From the NCBI GenBank assembly GCA_964036665.1, contig OZ038526.1, positions 27,404,001 through 27,468,000 on the forward strand: a stretch of DNA of 64,000 nucleotides. Reading direction: 5' to 3'. The notes beneath the pieces are model-generated. The model ran no database searches. It was not told the origin of the DNA and was given only the letters and a program-made list of their open reading frames with translations. A program made the translations under genes and the position numbers. Positions within the stretch are counted from its first letter, which is position 1. Each line of letters starts with the position of its first letter. This document shows positions 1-10,544 of the stretch, one piece after another. The DNA comes from Gordius sp. MW1 (lineage: Eukaryota; Nematomorpha; Gordioida; Gordea; Gordiidae).

Positions 1-2498
1 GGCCTTCTAACCATTATGTGCGCGTGTGCTTCCCAAATTGGGTGTTCAGAATCAGAGAAAGACATATTCTTGGATTCATTGGAAAAGGAAATACAAGGAA
101 TACAGGAAGAAAGGCTAATTATTGGGGCCGAATCAACGCTCACTTAGGGAAAGATCGCGAACAGAATCATGGAGGCTATGGGCATGGTCTGAAGAACAAA
201 GAAGGGGAAAACTTCTCCAAGTATACCAAGCATATGACATGGAGATTGTTAACACCTATTTGCAAAAACGCGAAGATCATATTGTGACTTATAGAAGTGG
301 GAAGCATTCAGTCAAATTGACTATTTGCCTATAGGGCGAAAAGACTTATGGAGTATCAAGGATTGCAAAGTAATACCGGGAGAAGAAATCTCCAGGCAAC
401 ATCGTCCCCTTGTTATGGATCTTGATAGAAGAGTATTTCCCGAAAGAAGAAAGGTATATGAACCTCGAATTTGATACGAAAGGCTAAAGGATACGTCGAC
501 GAACGAAGAATACCATCAAAAAGCCTCCTCACTTTTGGGTGCAAGGAAGTTGCAAAGGGACGTAGACGACGATTGTAGACGCTATCTAAGGACATTAAGG
601 GAACGCGATTTGTGTTCTAGGACAGACCAAAGGAGGCAAAGCTATGAATAGGGAACTATAGTGGTGAGATCAATCGGTTAGGGATTTCATTGAAAGAACG
701 AAAAATCTATATAGACGGTGGCATAAATCAAAAAAGTCGGAGGATTATCAAGAATATAGGGACGCAAAGAGGGCCGCAAAAAAGGCCGTTGCAAAAGAGA
801 AGAATGCCGCCTACACCGAGATGGCAAACAAACTGGATCATAAATGGGGCGATAGGCTTATGTACAAATTGGCCAAGAAGGGAGAAGAAAAGTCGCGATG
901 TCTGACTTCTTAAAATAGTCAAAAACGAGAAGGGTCAAACCTTATTCAAACCGAAAGAAGTGATGAAAAGGTGGAAAGGATATTTTAAGAAACTTATGAA
1001 TATTGCAAATGACAAGGATTCCCTTTTAAAATTAGGCCAAGTATAAGTATGGACGACTCTTTCAGGAGGATGAAGTTAGGACACAGATGAAAAAGATGCA
1101 AAAAGGAAAAGCAAATGGCCCAGATAAAATACCTATGGAAGCATTGCTCGGATTTCGTGAAGAAGGAGTCACCACCATGCCTAACCTCCTTAACAAGATA
1201 TTGGTAGAAGGCCGAATTTTTAATCAATGGAGAGCAAGCATGATTATTATACCTTTATTTAAAGGCAAAGGAGACCCTCAAGATTGTGGCAATTACAGAG
1301 GTATCAAGCTAACTTGCCACTCCTTGAAGCTTATGGAAAGGATCTTAATAACAAGGCTGAAAAACGAGGTGGAAATATCGGCTTATCAATTAAGATTTGT
1401 GGCCGGCAAATCCACAATCGACCCAATCTTCGCACTAAGACAGATGATGGATAAGTATGGTGAAAAAAAAGACCTACATATGGTCTTTATTGACTTTGAG
1501 AAAGCTTATGACACGGTCCCCCGCGATTTAATATGGTGGTACTTGAGAAAACAAAATATCCCTGATGCATATATACGGCCTATAAAAAAATTTATGACTC
1601 AAACTCTTGCGTTAAGACGACAGTTGGAGACTCTAAATCTTTTCGGGTTAAAAAATTGGATTACATCAAGGATCTGCTTTAAGTCTCTTTTTATTTAATA
1701 TAATTATAGACACGATAACAAGGGACATTCAAAAGCCATCGCCATGGTGTATGCTATATGCCGATGATATAGTACTATGCGAGGAAACAAGGGAGAAAGT
1801 ATTCGAAGAAGCCGAAAAGTGGTCAAAGCGCTTAGCTGGATATAATTTAAAGGTCAACGATCGAAAAACGGTATACATGGAAATGAACGGTACAAGCACA
1901 CCATCGCTGGATGACCATCTAAAGTACCCAAAAGTAGACAGGTTTACATACCACGGCTTCTGCTACATTAAGAGGGAGGTTACGCAGCAGAAGTCAATGC
2001 CCGGATCAAAAAAGGATGGCTTAAATGGCGAAGTATATCAGGTGTAATGTGCGACAAGAAAATGCCAATATGGTTGAAGAGCAAAGCTAACAAATCCATC
2101 GTAAGACCGGTGTTACTCTATGGAAGTGAAACATGGGCATTAAACACCAGGGAAGGAAAGTTATTACAAGTCACAGAGATGAGAATGATACGGTGGAGTT
2201 TGGGATATACTAAGCTCGACCATATGACGAATGACCTGCTCATGACAAAGATAAGTTCAACCTATGGCGGACATGATTAACGAAAATCGGCTAAGGTGGT
2301 ATGGGCATATACTAAGAAGAGACACGGATGACGTAAATCGAAAAGTACTGGACATGGAGGTACCGGGGAAGAGAGGAAGAGGACGACCCCCTGTCACGTG
2401 GAAAGGGCAAGTTGATAAAGTTATGAAAACTAAAGAGATTACTCAAGACATGGCACTCACCCGGTCATGATGGAAGCAAAACAAACGATAAAGAAGAA
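1..2498 (+). mobile_element. RTE-type LINE (EN + RT), 5' end off the window, decayed
   Basis: This is a non-LTR retrotransposon whose protein would nick target DNA and copy its own RNA. The apurinic-type endonuclease lies at about 60-430 and is frameshifted: NAHLGKDR is near 137, followed by INT-like and TYRSGKHS segments. A linker follows, then the reverse transcriptase at about 1050-1800, with KANGPDKIP, NYRGIKL, FIDFEKAYDTVP and the catalytic YADDI box at about 1754. The RTE-like C-terminal part (CDKKMP, LYGSETWA, RLRWYGHIL) runs to about 2470. The largest intact frame is 1087-1698. Frameshifts near 1700, 2045 and 2280 make it inactive. The 3' end is set at about 2498, where sequence shared with 46.19 kb resumes after a short GATAAAGAAGAAG tail. 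Family assignment rests on overall resemblance to the RTE clade; I could not run a phylogeny. Confidence 0.88.
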
Positions 2499-3465
2499 GA
2501 TTAACATTTCTAACACATATATTTTGTTTACAATTTCGGTAAAAAAACTAAACTAAAAATTATTTTTTAAAAAACGGGCCAGGGCCGGGCTCGGGTTTGT
2601 ATAAAAATAGCAGGTCGGGCCCGGGCCTATAATTTAATATTTTGACGGGTCCGAGCCGGATCCGAGCTTGTAAGTTTTTATAACGAGTGGGCCGACTGAC
2701 CCAAACAGGCCCGTTGCACGTCTCTAATTGTTTTAAATATAAGGCTAAGGTATAAATTTGGTGCAAATTAATATATAGATGGCAAATTAGAATACAGTCA
2801 AATTATATATAGACAAGGTTCCACTATTGTTCGCACTATTAGGTCAAAGTTAGCAAATGTTACCATGGTTTAATAGCAAGAGTAAAACAAAGTTTTACGT
2901 CACACTTTGGGAACTCATATAATCCAAAAGTCTCTATAAGATACAGTGGTCTCAGCTCCCTGTTGTCTATTTGCCAAGCGCAAGAAACATTTAAATGGCC
3001 AGACTATTTTTCAGTTAAATCTATATATGCTATTCTTGGGATCTTCACTTGCGCAGATATTTTCTCTCCTTCCAATTTCAACTGACATAGTTACGACTTA
3101 CGGGCTCGGAGCAGGTCAAAATCGATATATTCAGTTAGTATAACTTTAATTATTTTCTCATAAAGCCATAGCCACTCTCTTGATATTTAAAAATGAACTT
3201 TTACTAATTAAAATAGGAGTTTGGAGCTAACATGATTTAATTGAAGGGTTTTGTTAGTCAGATAATAGGCGTATAAATTAAAAACTTCTCAGGAGCTAAT
3301 AAATTTATTGTGTACATCTCATCATTATCAATACTATAGCTTACATAGAATATATTAATGTGAATTGAATAAATCATTAGTTCAACGCCTATTTATTAAC
3401 TTATATCACATAATACTTTTAAGACTGAATATCAAATAAGATTATTAAAATAAAAATTTATATGT
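2499..3465. repeat. ~1-kb dispersed repeat shared with 46189-47180, containing a hAT-like end
   Basis: This stretch matches 46189-47180 closely over its whole length, in the same orientation. It starts at TTAACATTTCTAACAC and ends near GATTATTAAAATAAAA. At 2569-2728 it carries GGGCC-rich sequence that ends in GTTGCACGTCTCTAAT. That matches the right terminus of the hAT MITE at 45477-46139, so at least part of the repeat is hAT-derived. No coding sequence is seen. Confidence 0.8.
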
Positions 3466-3590
3466 TAAATTAATCTCTATGTAATTTTATAAATAGTTAT
3501 CTTTCTAAAATTTCCCTAATGTTAACAGGTAAGGTCAAATGACCATTTCCTATAAAGAGTTTTATTTTTTCTAAAAATGTATGATCTGAT

Positions 3591-3735
3591 CCTGGCCGTA
3601 GCCAAGGGGGGGGGGGAGGAGGAGCGTTTGTTAAAATTTTTTAAAATTATGTCTAAAATTTTGAAAAAAGATCAATTTGCCCCTCCCTAAATCACTATTC
3701 CCTCCCCCTTAATTCCAATGCTGGCTACGCCCATG
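3591..3735. mobile_element. G-run MITE, hAT-type, perfect 8-bp TSD
   Basis: A 145-bp element with terminal repeats of the form (C)CTGGCCGTAGCC and GGCTACGCCCATG, and G- or C-runs just inside. It is flanked by a perfect 8-bp duplication, GATCTGAT, at 3583-3590 and 3736-3743. An 8-bp target-site duplication is typical of hAT transposition. Relatives occur at 21.8, 28.3-29.2, 32.2 and 48.0 kb. Confidence 0.85.
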
Positions 3736-3999
3736 GATCTGATTTTAAAGCATTAGACTATATATATGTTTAATCATGTTAATAATCAACTTTCTTATTG
3801 TTTAATTTATGCAACAAAATTTAATCATTCTTACTTTCCACTAGCGGTGTTTGACACTCAATAATTAACAATCTATATTCTCTAGCAACTTTGATTATCA
3901 AATCAATTTTAATACAGGTCATCAATCAAAATAAAAACGGGACTTATAACAATTAAATTTCTAATTTAATAATAAAATTGAGGAAATTATATTAACTTA

Positions 4000-4131
4000 C
4001 TAGATGAACCCAGCAAACGTTGTTTTGCCATTCGGGTGTATTAAATTATGTTGGAATTTTAGGGCATATATGATGATAAAGCGGTTATTGAAGTAAAAAA
4101 GTTTGATGTCTATATGTTCTACTTCTATTGC
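4000..4131 (-). mobile_element. Truncated 3' part of a short Helitron
   Basis: The plus strand reads ACTAGATGAACCC and AACGTTGTTTTGCCA, the reverse complement of the 3' end of the Helitron at 18184-19566. It continues colinear with the short Helitron at 38166-38468 until about 4131, where Gypsy sequence begins abruptly. The 5' half is missing. Confidence 0.75.
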
Positions 4132-4139
4132 AGGGAAAC

Positions 4140-5364
4140 GGAAGAAATCCACAACGAGCGGTTACTCAAAGTACCAGAAACGTTACACAAGTGAGAGTTC
4201 GTGCCAAACATTTCCAAGAGCATCTTGTGGGCTAATGAAGTAACCTTTTTGGGATATGTAATAAGTAACAAGGGGATTCAAATCAACGACAATAAAGCCG
4301 AACAGTGGAAAAATTTAACAAACAAAAATGAAATAAAATCGTTCCTTGGGTTAACAGCATATTTTTCAAAGTTCATTAAGAACTACGCCAAAATCGTGCA
4401 CCCGATTCAAAAACTTATGTAAAAAAAGTGACGTACCACTGGGGTGGAGAACAAAAAGATGCAGTTGAAGTCATCAAGTCGCCGCTTACGAAAGCTCCCG
4501 TACTAGCATACTTTAATGAGACTGGCCTGGTCGTAGACGCCTCTGGTACAGGGTTAGGGGCCATCCAGCAACGAGCACCAGGGGATAATTGGAGAGTGGT
4601 GGCTTATGCTTCAAGAGCGTTAAACGATAGTGAAAGCCGGTATTCGACGATCGAACGAGAGGCGCTTGTAGTGGTTTATGGACTAAAAAAGTTCAATGAA
4701 TATATACAAGGACGAAGAGTTACTATTATGACGGATCATAGACTAGTATATATATTTGATCAAAGCAAAAGGGGCAAGGAGCAATGGTCACCACGTCTAA
4801 CTAGGTGGGCGCCATAGTATCAGGCTACACGAACAAGTTTGAGTACAACAAGGGATCCAAAAACGCGGCAGATTTCTTGTCCAGAAAACCGAACGAACAC
4901 ACGTATCGTGTTACCGAGGAAATGCCAGATGAATTGAAAAATCCCTTTATATTATTTAACGTAGTTAGAACACACCTTGGACGATCCGGGGCTACGTCAG
5001 TTAAAAGAGTGTATTAGAGGTAAACAAAACACAATGGTCACTTATGGTCTAAAACGCTCCTACAAAAAATACCTGCCAAAGTTACATGAAGCAAAAAACA
5101 TAATGTTTTACAAAGGGCGACGAATATTAATTCCGGCTACGTTAAGAGAAGCGGTACTCCAAAGACTACATAGGGACCGTGGGTATCAAGCGAATGCAAG
5201 AAGTGGCGTGGCAGTATATATGGTGGTCTCTCGACGATGACTTATTGAGCGTAGCGAAATGGTGCCGGAATTGCAGTTCCAACCGCGGCGGCAAAGAAGG
5301 CACCGTTGATAGAAGTCAACCTAGCCATAGACCGTGGGTTTAAGTACATATCGATATCATGGGT
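4140..5364 (+). pseudogene. Gypsy pol fragment: RT end, RNase H, integrase zinc finger
   Basis: The RT end is at 4140-4420, with VTFLGYVISNKGI and SFLGLTAYFSKFI. RNase H is at 4428-4810. Its acidic residues are visible in VVDASGTG (Asp), STIEREAL (Glu) and IMTDHR (Asp). The region from 4805 to 5364 carries the linker and the start of integrase, with LHRDRG followed by CRNC, a damaged HHCC zinc finger. Stops or shifts occur near 4421, 4817 and 5017, and again around 5240. The matching copy at 51.6 kb confirms the intended frame. Reading stops at 5364 because of the insertion at 5370. Confidence 0.88.
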
Positions 5365-5639
5365 CCTCTTGTTGTAGGTAGCAATTAAAATTTAATAATT
5401 AAAAATGAGAAACTAATTATCGTCTGCGATTAAGGGTTTGTTTAAAGCACTAATTGGAAACTATCGTCTGCGCGATTCAGAATTAAGCGTGAGAAACTAA
5501 TTATCGTCTGCGATTAAGGGTTTGTTTAAAAGCACTAATTGGAAGCAGACGAATTTGTAAAGGGCATTTTCTCGTTGAGATGTGCAGTACATCGAACTTT
5601 CTGCATCTCTCATGAAAATTGAGAAGGGGATGTACAGGG

Positions 5640-5648
5640 TATATAAGG
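5640..5648 (+). promoter_or_regulatory. TATA-box-like site in the LTR arm
   Basis: GTATATAAGG lies about 270 bp inside the terminus, where a U3 promoter would be expected. The same motif is present in the inverted arm near 6083-6092. Confidence 0.5.
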
Positions 5649-5911
5649 ATGAATTTGTACTTTACATTTAATCGTTATATTTTTATTTCTGTATCTAGCA
5701 AATCGTTCGAAAAAAGTCTAAAGTCCTATAATCCCATACCGTAATTTACCCATAGACACCACCAGTTCTATTGCACGAATATTCCCCCCTTCGCCATCTT
5801 CATACATCGACATTTTACTTTAATCCTGAAGATCATTATAAGATCGATAATTTGTTTATTGGATTTATAATTCAAATTCGCCCAATATTGTTTTATGTTA
5901 ATTGCATACCT

Positions 5912-5919
5912 AAATAAAG
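5912..5919 (+). terminator. Polyadenylation signal in the putative LTR
   Basis: TAAATAAAGG lies about 270 bp after the TATA-like site and about 50 bp before the putative LTR end. This spacing fits the R/U5 part of an LTR. Confidence 0.4.
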
Positions 5920-6368
5920 GAGTTCAATCGAAATCTACTTACAATCATTAATTACAAATATCACACTGGTAACGCGGACATATCTGTGATAGTACTTACA
6001 AAACCTACTTACAATACTACAAATAAAATAAGTGATACAGAAATAAAAATATAACGATTAAATGTAAAGTACAAATTCATCCTTATATACCCTGTACATC
6101 CCCTTCTCAATTTGCATGAGAGATGCAGAAAGTTCGATGTACTGCACATCTCAACGAGAAAATGCCCTTTACAAATTCGTCTGCTTCCAATTAGTGCTTT
6201 TAAACAAACCCTTAATCGCAGACGATAATTAGTTTCTCGCGCTTAGTTCTGAATCGCGCAGACGATAATTAGTTTCCAATTAGTGCTTTAAACAAACCCT
6301 TAATCGCAGACGATAATTAGTTTCTCACTCTTAATTATTAAATTTTAATTGCTACCTACAACACCTCT

Positions 6369-7147
6369 CAAGGGTAAGTCCTACCTGGTGATGGTGGACA
6401 ATAGATCGAAATGGAGAGAGGTGGTTAAATTCAAAGAAACCACATTGACCACCATTATAAAAAAACTTGCCGATTGCTAGATTTGGAAATCCACCATGGT
6501 TAATATCAGATAACGGCCCACAATTCAGAGGGGAGGAATTACAGAATTTTTGCAAGATCAGAAGGATTAATCCGCGATGGACAGCCCCTTACCATTCTGC
6601 GTCTAACGGTCTGGCAGAAACGTATGTACGATTAATTAAAGAAGCCATTGTTAGAAACGAGTCGGAAGTAGGGCTAAGTAGATTTTTGGAAAACTACAGA
6701 TCTACAAAACACTCCACAACCAATAAAAGCCCAGCAGAGGTATGCTAAAAAGGCTTATGCGAACCGAATGAGAAGTATTGAGGGAAACCGTAAACCCGCG
6801 GATGTTCAACGTAGAAGACTTGGTTTGGGTACGCATGTTTTTGGGACCAAGCATATGGGGAGAAGGCACGATAAAAGCCAAGCACGGTAGTCGTTCCAAC
6901 GATGTACAAGCACCACCGACACGTGGATCAAGTAAAGAAACAAAAAATCCTGGATTGGACCACACTGGAACAAGAGAAGGGGTGGCCGCAAAGGATAACA
7001 TCAGAAAGGGAAGCGGGAACAAGTGCTACAAGGGAACAAATTCAAAACCAGTCAGGAACGTTTAGAAAGAAACCTAGGTACCCGCAGCGTAGTCGGAAAC
7101 CCCTCGCATTCCTTAAAGATTTTGTCTGTGAAAAGGGGAGGGGGAAC
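6369..7147 (+). pseudogene. Gypsy integrase core and C-terminal part (continues after the insertion)
   Basis: Translation resumes exactly after the foldback: the coding text on its two sides joins once the insert and one CCTCT are removed. The catalytic core shows ISDNGPQF (second Asp) and SNGLAETY (Glu) at 6467-6720. The first Asp, in HIDIMGPL, lies before the insertion near 5350. The GPY/F-like C-terminal module follows at 6780-6900 (FNVEDLVWVR). After it comes a basic tail shared with the 53-kb copy. Frameshifts occur near 6460, 6745 and 6890. Confidence 0.85.
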
Positions 7148-7319
7148 TGTAGAGAGGTAATTGGATTGCGAAGTGCCTCCGGGGATACGTTATTTACCGA
7201 TGTGTTGTCAATCAAATTACCGTTAATTGGTTGTAACTTATATATTCGATACACGATTTAGACTTACTATTTTTGTATCCCTTCGTAACGTGTATTAAAT
7301 AATATTCCCAGTCGTAACA
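7148..7319 (+). repeat. 3' LTR of the Gypsy element (172 bp)
   Basis: The LTR starts TGTAGAGAGG and ends GTCGTAACA, following a purine-rich tract (GGGGAGGGGGAAC) that serves as the polypurine tract. The copy at 54341-54513 has the same ends and length. A TATA-like TTATATATTCG is near 7239. The AATAAA signal of the other copy is degenerate here. Confidence 0.8.
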
Positions 7320-8023
7320 GTATAAAAACACTCATTTACGGCTCCTCCATCTTCTGCTATAACCGTCTGTTGCATACTTTTCCCCAATTTTTAGCTATCA
7401 TTTTTATAATTTATTTATTTACATCCTTCCCCACAATTACTATTGTTACCTCACAAATTCCAACAGTATTCTCTAACTTTTGTTTTATTCTCTAACTTGT
7501 TTGTCATCTTACCCATCGCTCAATATATTTTATTTTTGGGAATTTTATCTCCACTTTTTTTGTTTCCCGAAGGTGGGTCCCTGTGGCTCGAAATATCATT
7601 TCCTCCCTATTTATCTAATCAACCCAATCCTTTCAATGCAGCAAATAACTTACAAATCTTTAATCGTAATACGCAAATTACCTTAATAGAAATATATTTA
7701 CATTATTTAAACCAAACTCAATAATAGCGTGATGGTAAAATCATTTGGCTTCGGTAGGATAGTACAACTCAATAATAACTAATTGTTATAATAAAATTTA
7801 TGTGAATGTGATATTTTTAATACTACAAAAACTTATTTCAATTTACACAAAATTTAAATGTCAATTTAAATAGAATTCATCCCTTTCTTTTTATACCCCT
7901 TGCTTCCAGCTCTCCCTCAAAAGCTATCATGGGGCGTATCTGCCGACTCTGGGATATTGATATAAATATTGCAAAGTAATAAAATATTTATAAAATATTA
8001 AAAATGCTTATGTAGAAAATGTG
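7320..8023. other. AT-rich stretch, nothing recognised
   Basis: Only short open frames occur (the longest is about 93 codons at 7443-7724). They lack domain features and have the T/C-rich composition of the surrounding DNA. No repeats with clear ends were seen. Confidence 0.5.
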
Positions 8024-8025
8024 TA

Positions 8026-8970
8026 TAGGGGAGACCGGGGACTAAATGGCCATAAATCATTAAATCACGTTTTAAAAAAACTAAAAAGTCTTTTAGAATT
8101 TTTTTAGAATTTTTTATTGGAATATATTTTTAAGGTCTATTTTTACTATAGGAAAAAAATTGGAGGGAAATAAGCAATAGTTTTCTCACAAATTAAGTTA
8201 AAAAAAACAAAAATCCAAAAAAATTTGAAAATGCCCGGGGCTAGTCATAGCCGTTAGATTAACTCTGACGTTTTCCCTTCTTATTAGTGTATGCTAACTT
8301 AAATCAATAAAAATATTGTTCCATTATAAAAAATGTAGAAAATGCAAATGTAATATTATTATTTTTTTTTATAAAACAAATAAAAAAGGGTCAAGATGAC
8401 AATCTGACTTAGGAACACTTAAAAGACAGATTTAGCAATGGAAAATAGCTTTTAGTCGTTTTGTAATGTATAATCATAGTCTATTTCTATTCCAAATAAC
8501 ACTAAGTTAGATTATTAAACAAAATATTTTGTTTTTTAAATCTTGTCATTTGTAAGACACTATGAAAAAGGGCTAGCAATAGCCCCTCTCCGACTAGCCC
8601 CGACCCCTATTTTCATAAACAATCAATTATTTAAGATGTTATATTGCATATGAAAATTTAATCATTATACGGTTTTTATATAAAAAATCTCCCTTTATAA
8701 GATAAAAGTTTAATCAATCCAAAATATTCACCCAAAAAAATCTTATATGCAAAATAAATTTTTTTGTAAAGGCTACTAATAGCCCCGAAAAATCGTTTTT
8801 TCTCAATAAAAATTTTAAATTTAATTTTTCCTAAACAAAATTTTTTTTACCTATGTCTTATGAAAAAATACACATATAGTTTAAATTTTGATTTAATATC
8901 ATTATTGTTTTAAAAAATAATTAGAAAGATAATAGTAACCCCGGGCAACGACTAGCCCCGGTCTTCCCTA
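8026..8970. mobile_element. MITE with GGGGAGACCGGGG-type TIRs, TA target site
   Basis: The ends are TAGGGGAGACCGGGG on the left and its imperfect inverse CCCCGGTCTTCCCTA on the right, both bordered by TA. Internal sub-repeats GGCTAGTCATAGCC, GGGCTAGCAATAGCCCC and GGCTACTAATAGCCCC repeat the terminal theme at intervals. No transposase is visible. TA flanks suggest a Tc1/mariner-type mobiliser, but this is inference. Confidence 0.7.
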
Positions 8971-8973
8971 TAT

Positions 8974-10544
8974 ACTGCTATTTGAGGAAAAATGCAAGGA
9001 AAATGCCTAAGTTATACATTATTTATTATATATCAATGATTAAAACATTTAGTTGTTTAGGCAATTGACATTCTATCTATTATGTAATGACCTCACCCCT
9101 AGAAAAAAAACTGTCGTTTTGTCGTGACTGTTTTCGGGTGACTTTATGACTATTATTACTGCTTTGTTATTTTAGCAAACTAAATAATGTTTCTATTCAA
9201 ATTATAAAAGAGACTGTTTAAATTTTTATCCCTAAAAAAGATAGGAGGTTTAAGTTTTAACTAGTTTTACAAAAGCTGTCATTTGCCTAACTTACTTAGA
9301 ATAATAGGTGAAATGTCGTGAGGGCTAAAATAAAAAACACACGCCCCATCGCTGCAGCTAACATCAATTTTATAAAAAAAATATTAATAAAATATTATTT
9401 GTAGGCAAAAAACATCTTTAATAAAAAATAAGACATTTCACCTAAAACTTTAATTGTTTACATAAAGCTTTTTATGACCCAATCAAATAAGGATCTAATG
9501 AGGCACAATTTTTCATTTATTTTTATCTTCATTTTGTCAACGATTTCATATTTTATTGCATAATCAATATATATTTAAACACCGTTAAACGCGATTTAAA
9601 AATTAAATGTTTAAAAACGAATTTTTCTTTAAGCTAGCAATTTTAATCGTCTTAATTACAAAGAATATAATAATAAACATTTGGAATGGTACATACATAT
9701 AGTGTCAACTGCGTTTATACTTGATCTTGGCTTTCAAAGCCCTTACCTAAATATTATAACTATCCTGTGAATTCCATTGAAATAGGAGTTATAGATAAGG
9801 TGTTTTTAAATATATCTTCTTCTAACTATCTAACTTAATAATTTTTCCTTACATTTGAGTTTGTAAAAGCCATTTGTGCATGAATAAACCCAAAAAGATT
9901 GTAATTGATTGTTCAATAACTATTTCTTCTATATATCCCGTTCAAAAATTATTATATATTAAAAATTATTAGGCTTGCGATTACGTCAACATAAATTGAC
10001 CATATTTGTATTCTGACTTAAAACACATTAAAATAAATGCAATCTTAAAGAATTAACAAATATGATATTTAAATAGGATAACTAAAAGCTACGAAAAGGG
10101 GCATTTAAACGACATAAGTAAATTTAGTCAAGCTTATTTTCTATTTAAACATAGCGAATAATATATGAACAATTCCCACACAAGAAAACTAATTGCCTAT
10201 TTCCTTACGCAATGTATAGTAGTCATTAATATTCAACCATTTAAATTATTTTGTGATCTGTAATGAAGCTTAAACTGAAAATTAATAGCTTTATTGGTTT
10301 TTATTTTAGTGACTGTCATTATTTACTAATTCAATTACAAATATTGATTAACAAATTTATAAATACAACTGTTTGTACTTAATTTACTTTCATTATATAT
10401 ACTCTATAGTGATATGCGAATAATTATTTTAGACATTTAACTCCAAAAGTTATTCTATGAACAAGATACTATTAGCACCAACCTATAACGTATGTAAAAA
10501 TATAAAATATTATTTGTAATCTTTAACAATCTATAACCTATAAT
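8974..10544. other. AT-rich intergenic DNA
   Basis: No open frame of note. A short inverted pair, AGGTGAAATGTC (9306) and GACATTTCACCT (9433), may mark an old MITE, but I could not find clear ends. Confidence 0.5.

Larger units (their letters stand above)
5370..6363. mobile_element. Aberrant LTR foldback (LTR plus inverted partial LTR), 5-bp TSD
   Basis: The insertion starts TGTTGTAGGTAGC and ends with the exact reverse complement, GCTACCTACAACA. It is flanked by the 5-bp duplication CCTCT (5365-5369 and 6364-6368). The two arms, 5370-5696 and 6035-6363, are inverted near-copies of about 327 bp, separated by about 338 bp. TG...CA ends with a 5-bp duplication are LTR-retroelement hallmarks. 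The left half reads like one LTR of about 596 bp (5370-5965): TATATAAGG near 5640, AATAAAGG near 5914, and a possible primer-binding site TGGTAACGCGG at 5967. The right arm is only the U3-like part, inverted. There is no coding sequence. I infer an aberrant integration product, but a foldback DNA transposon cannot be excluded. Confidence 0.85.
4133..7319 (+). mobile_element. Ty3/Gypsy retrotransposon, 5'-truncated, with nested insertion
   Basis: Order of domains on the plus strand: end of RT, RNase H, integrase, polypurine tract and 3' LTR. This is the Ty3/Gypsy order. The element has no 5' LTR, gag or protease and begins inside RT next to a Helitron fragment. A 994-bp foldback (5370-6363) interrupts the integrase between its zinc-binding domain and its catalytic core. 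It belongs to the same family as 51638-54513: the 3' LTRs and most of the protein are near-identical at sight. Several frameshifts and stops make it inactive. Confidence 0.92.

Noticed and set aside
7443..7724. 93-codon open frame after the Gypsy LTR
   Set aside because: Low-complexity, T/C-rich, no initiation context or domain; likely chance.
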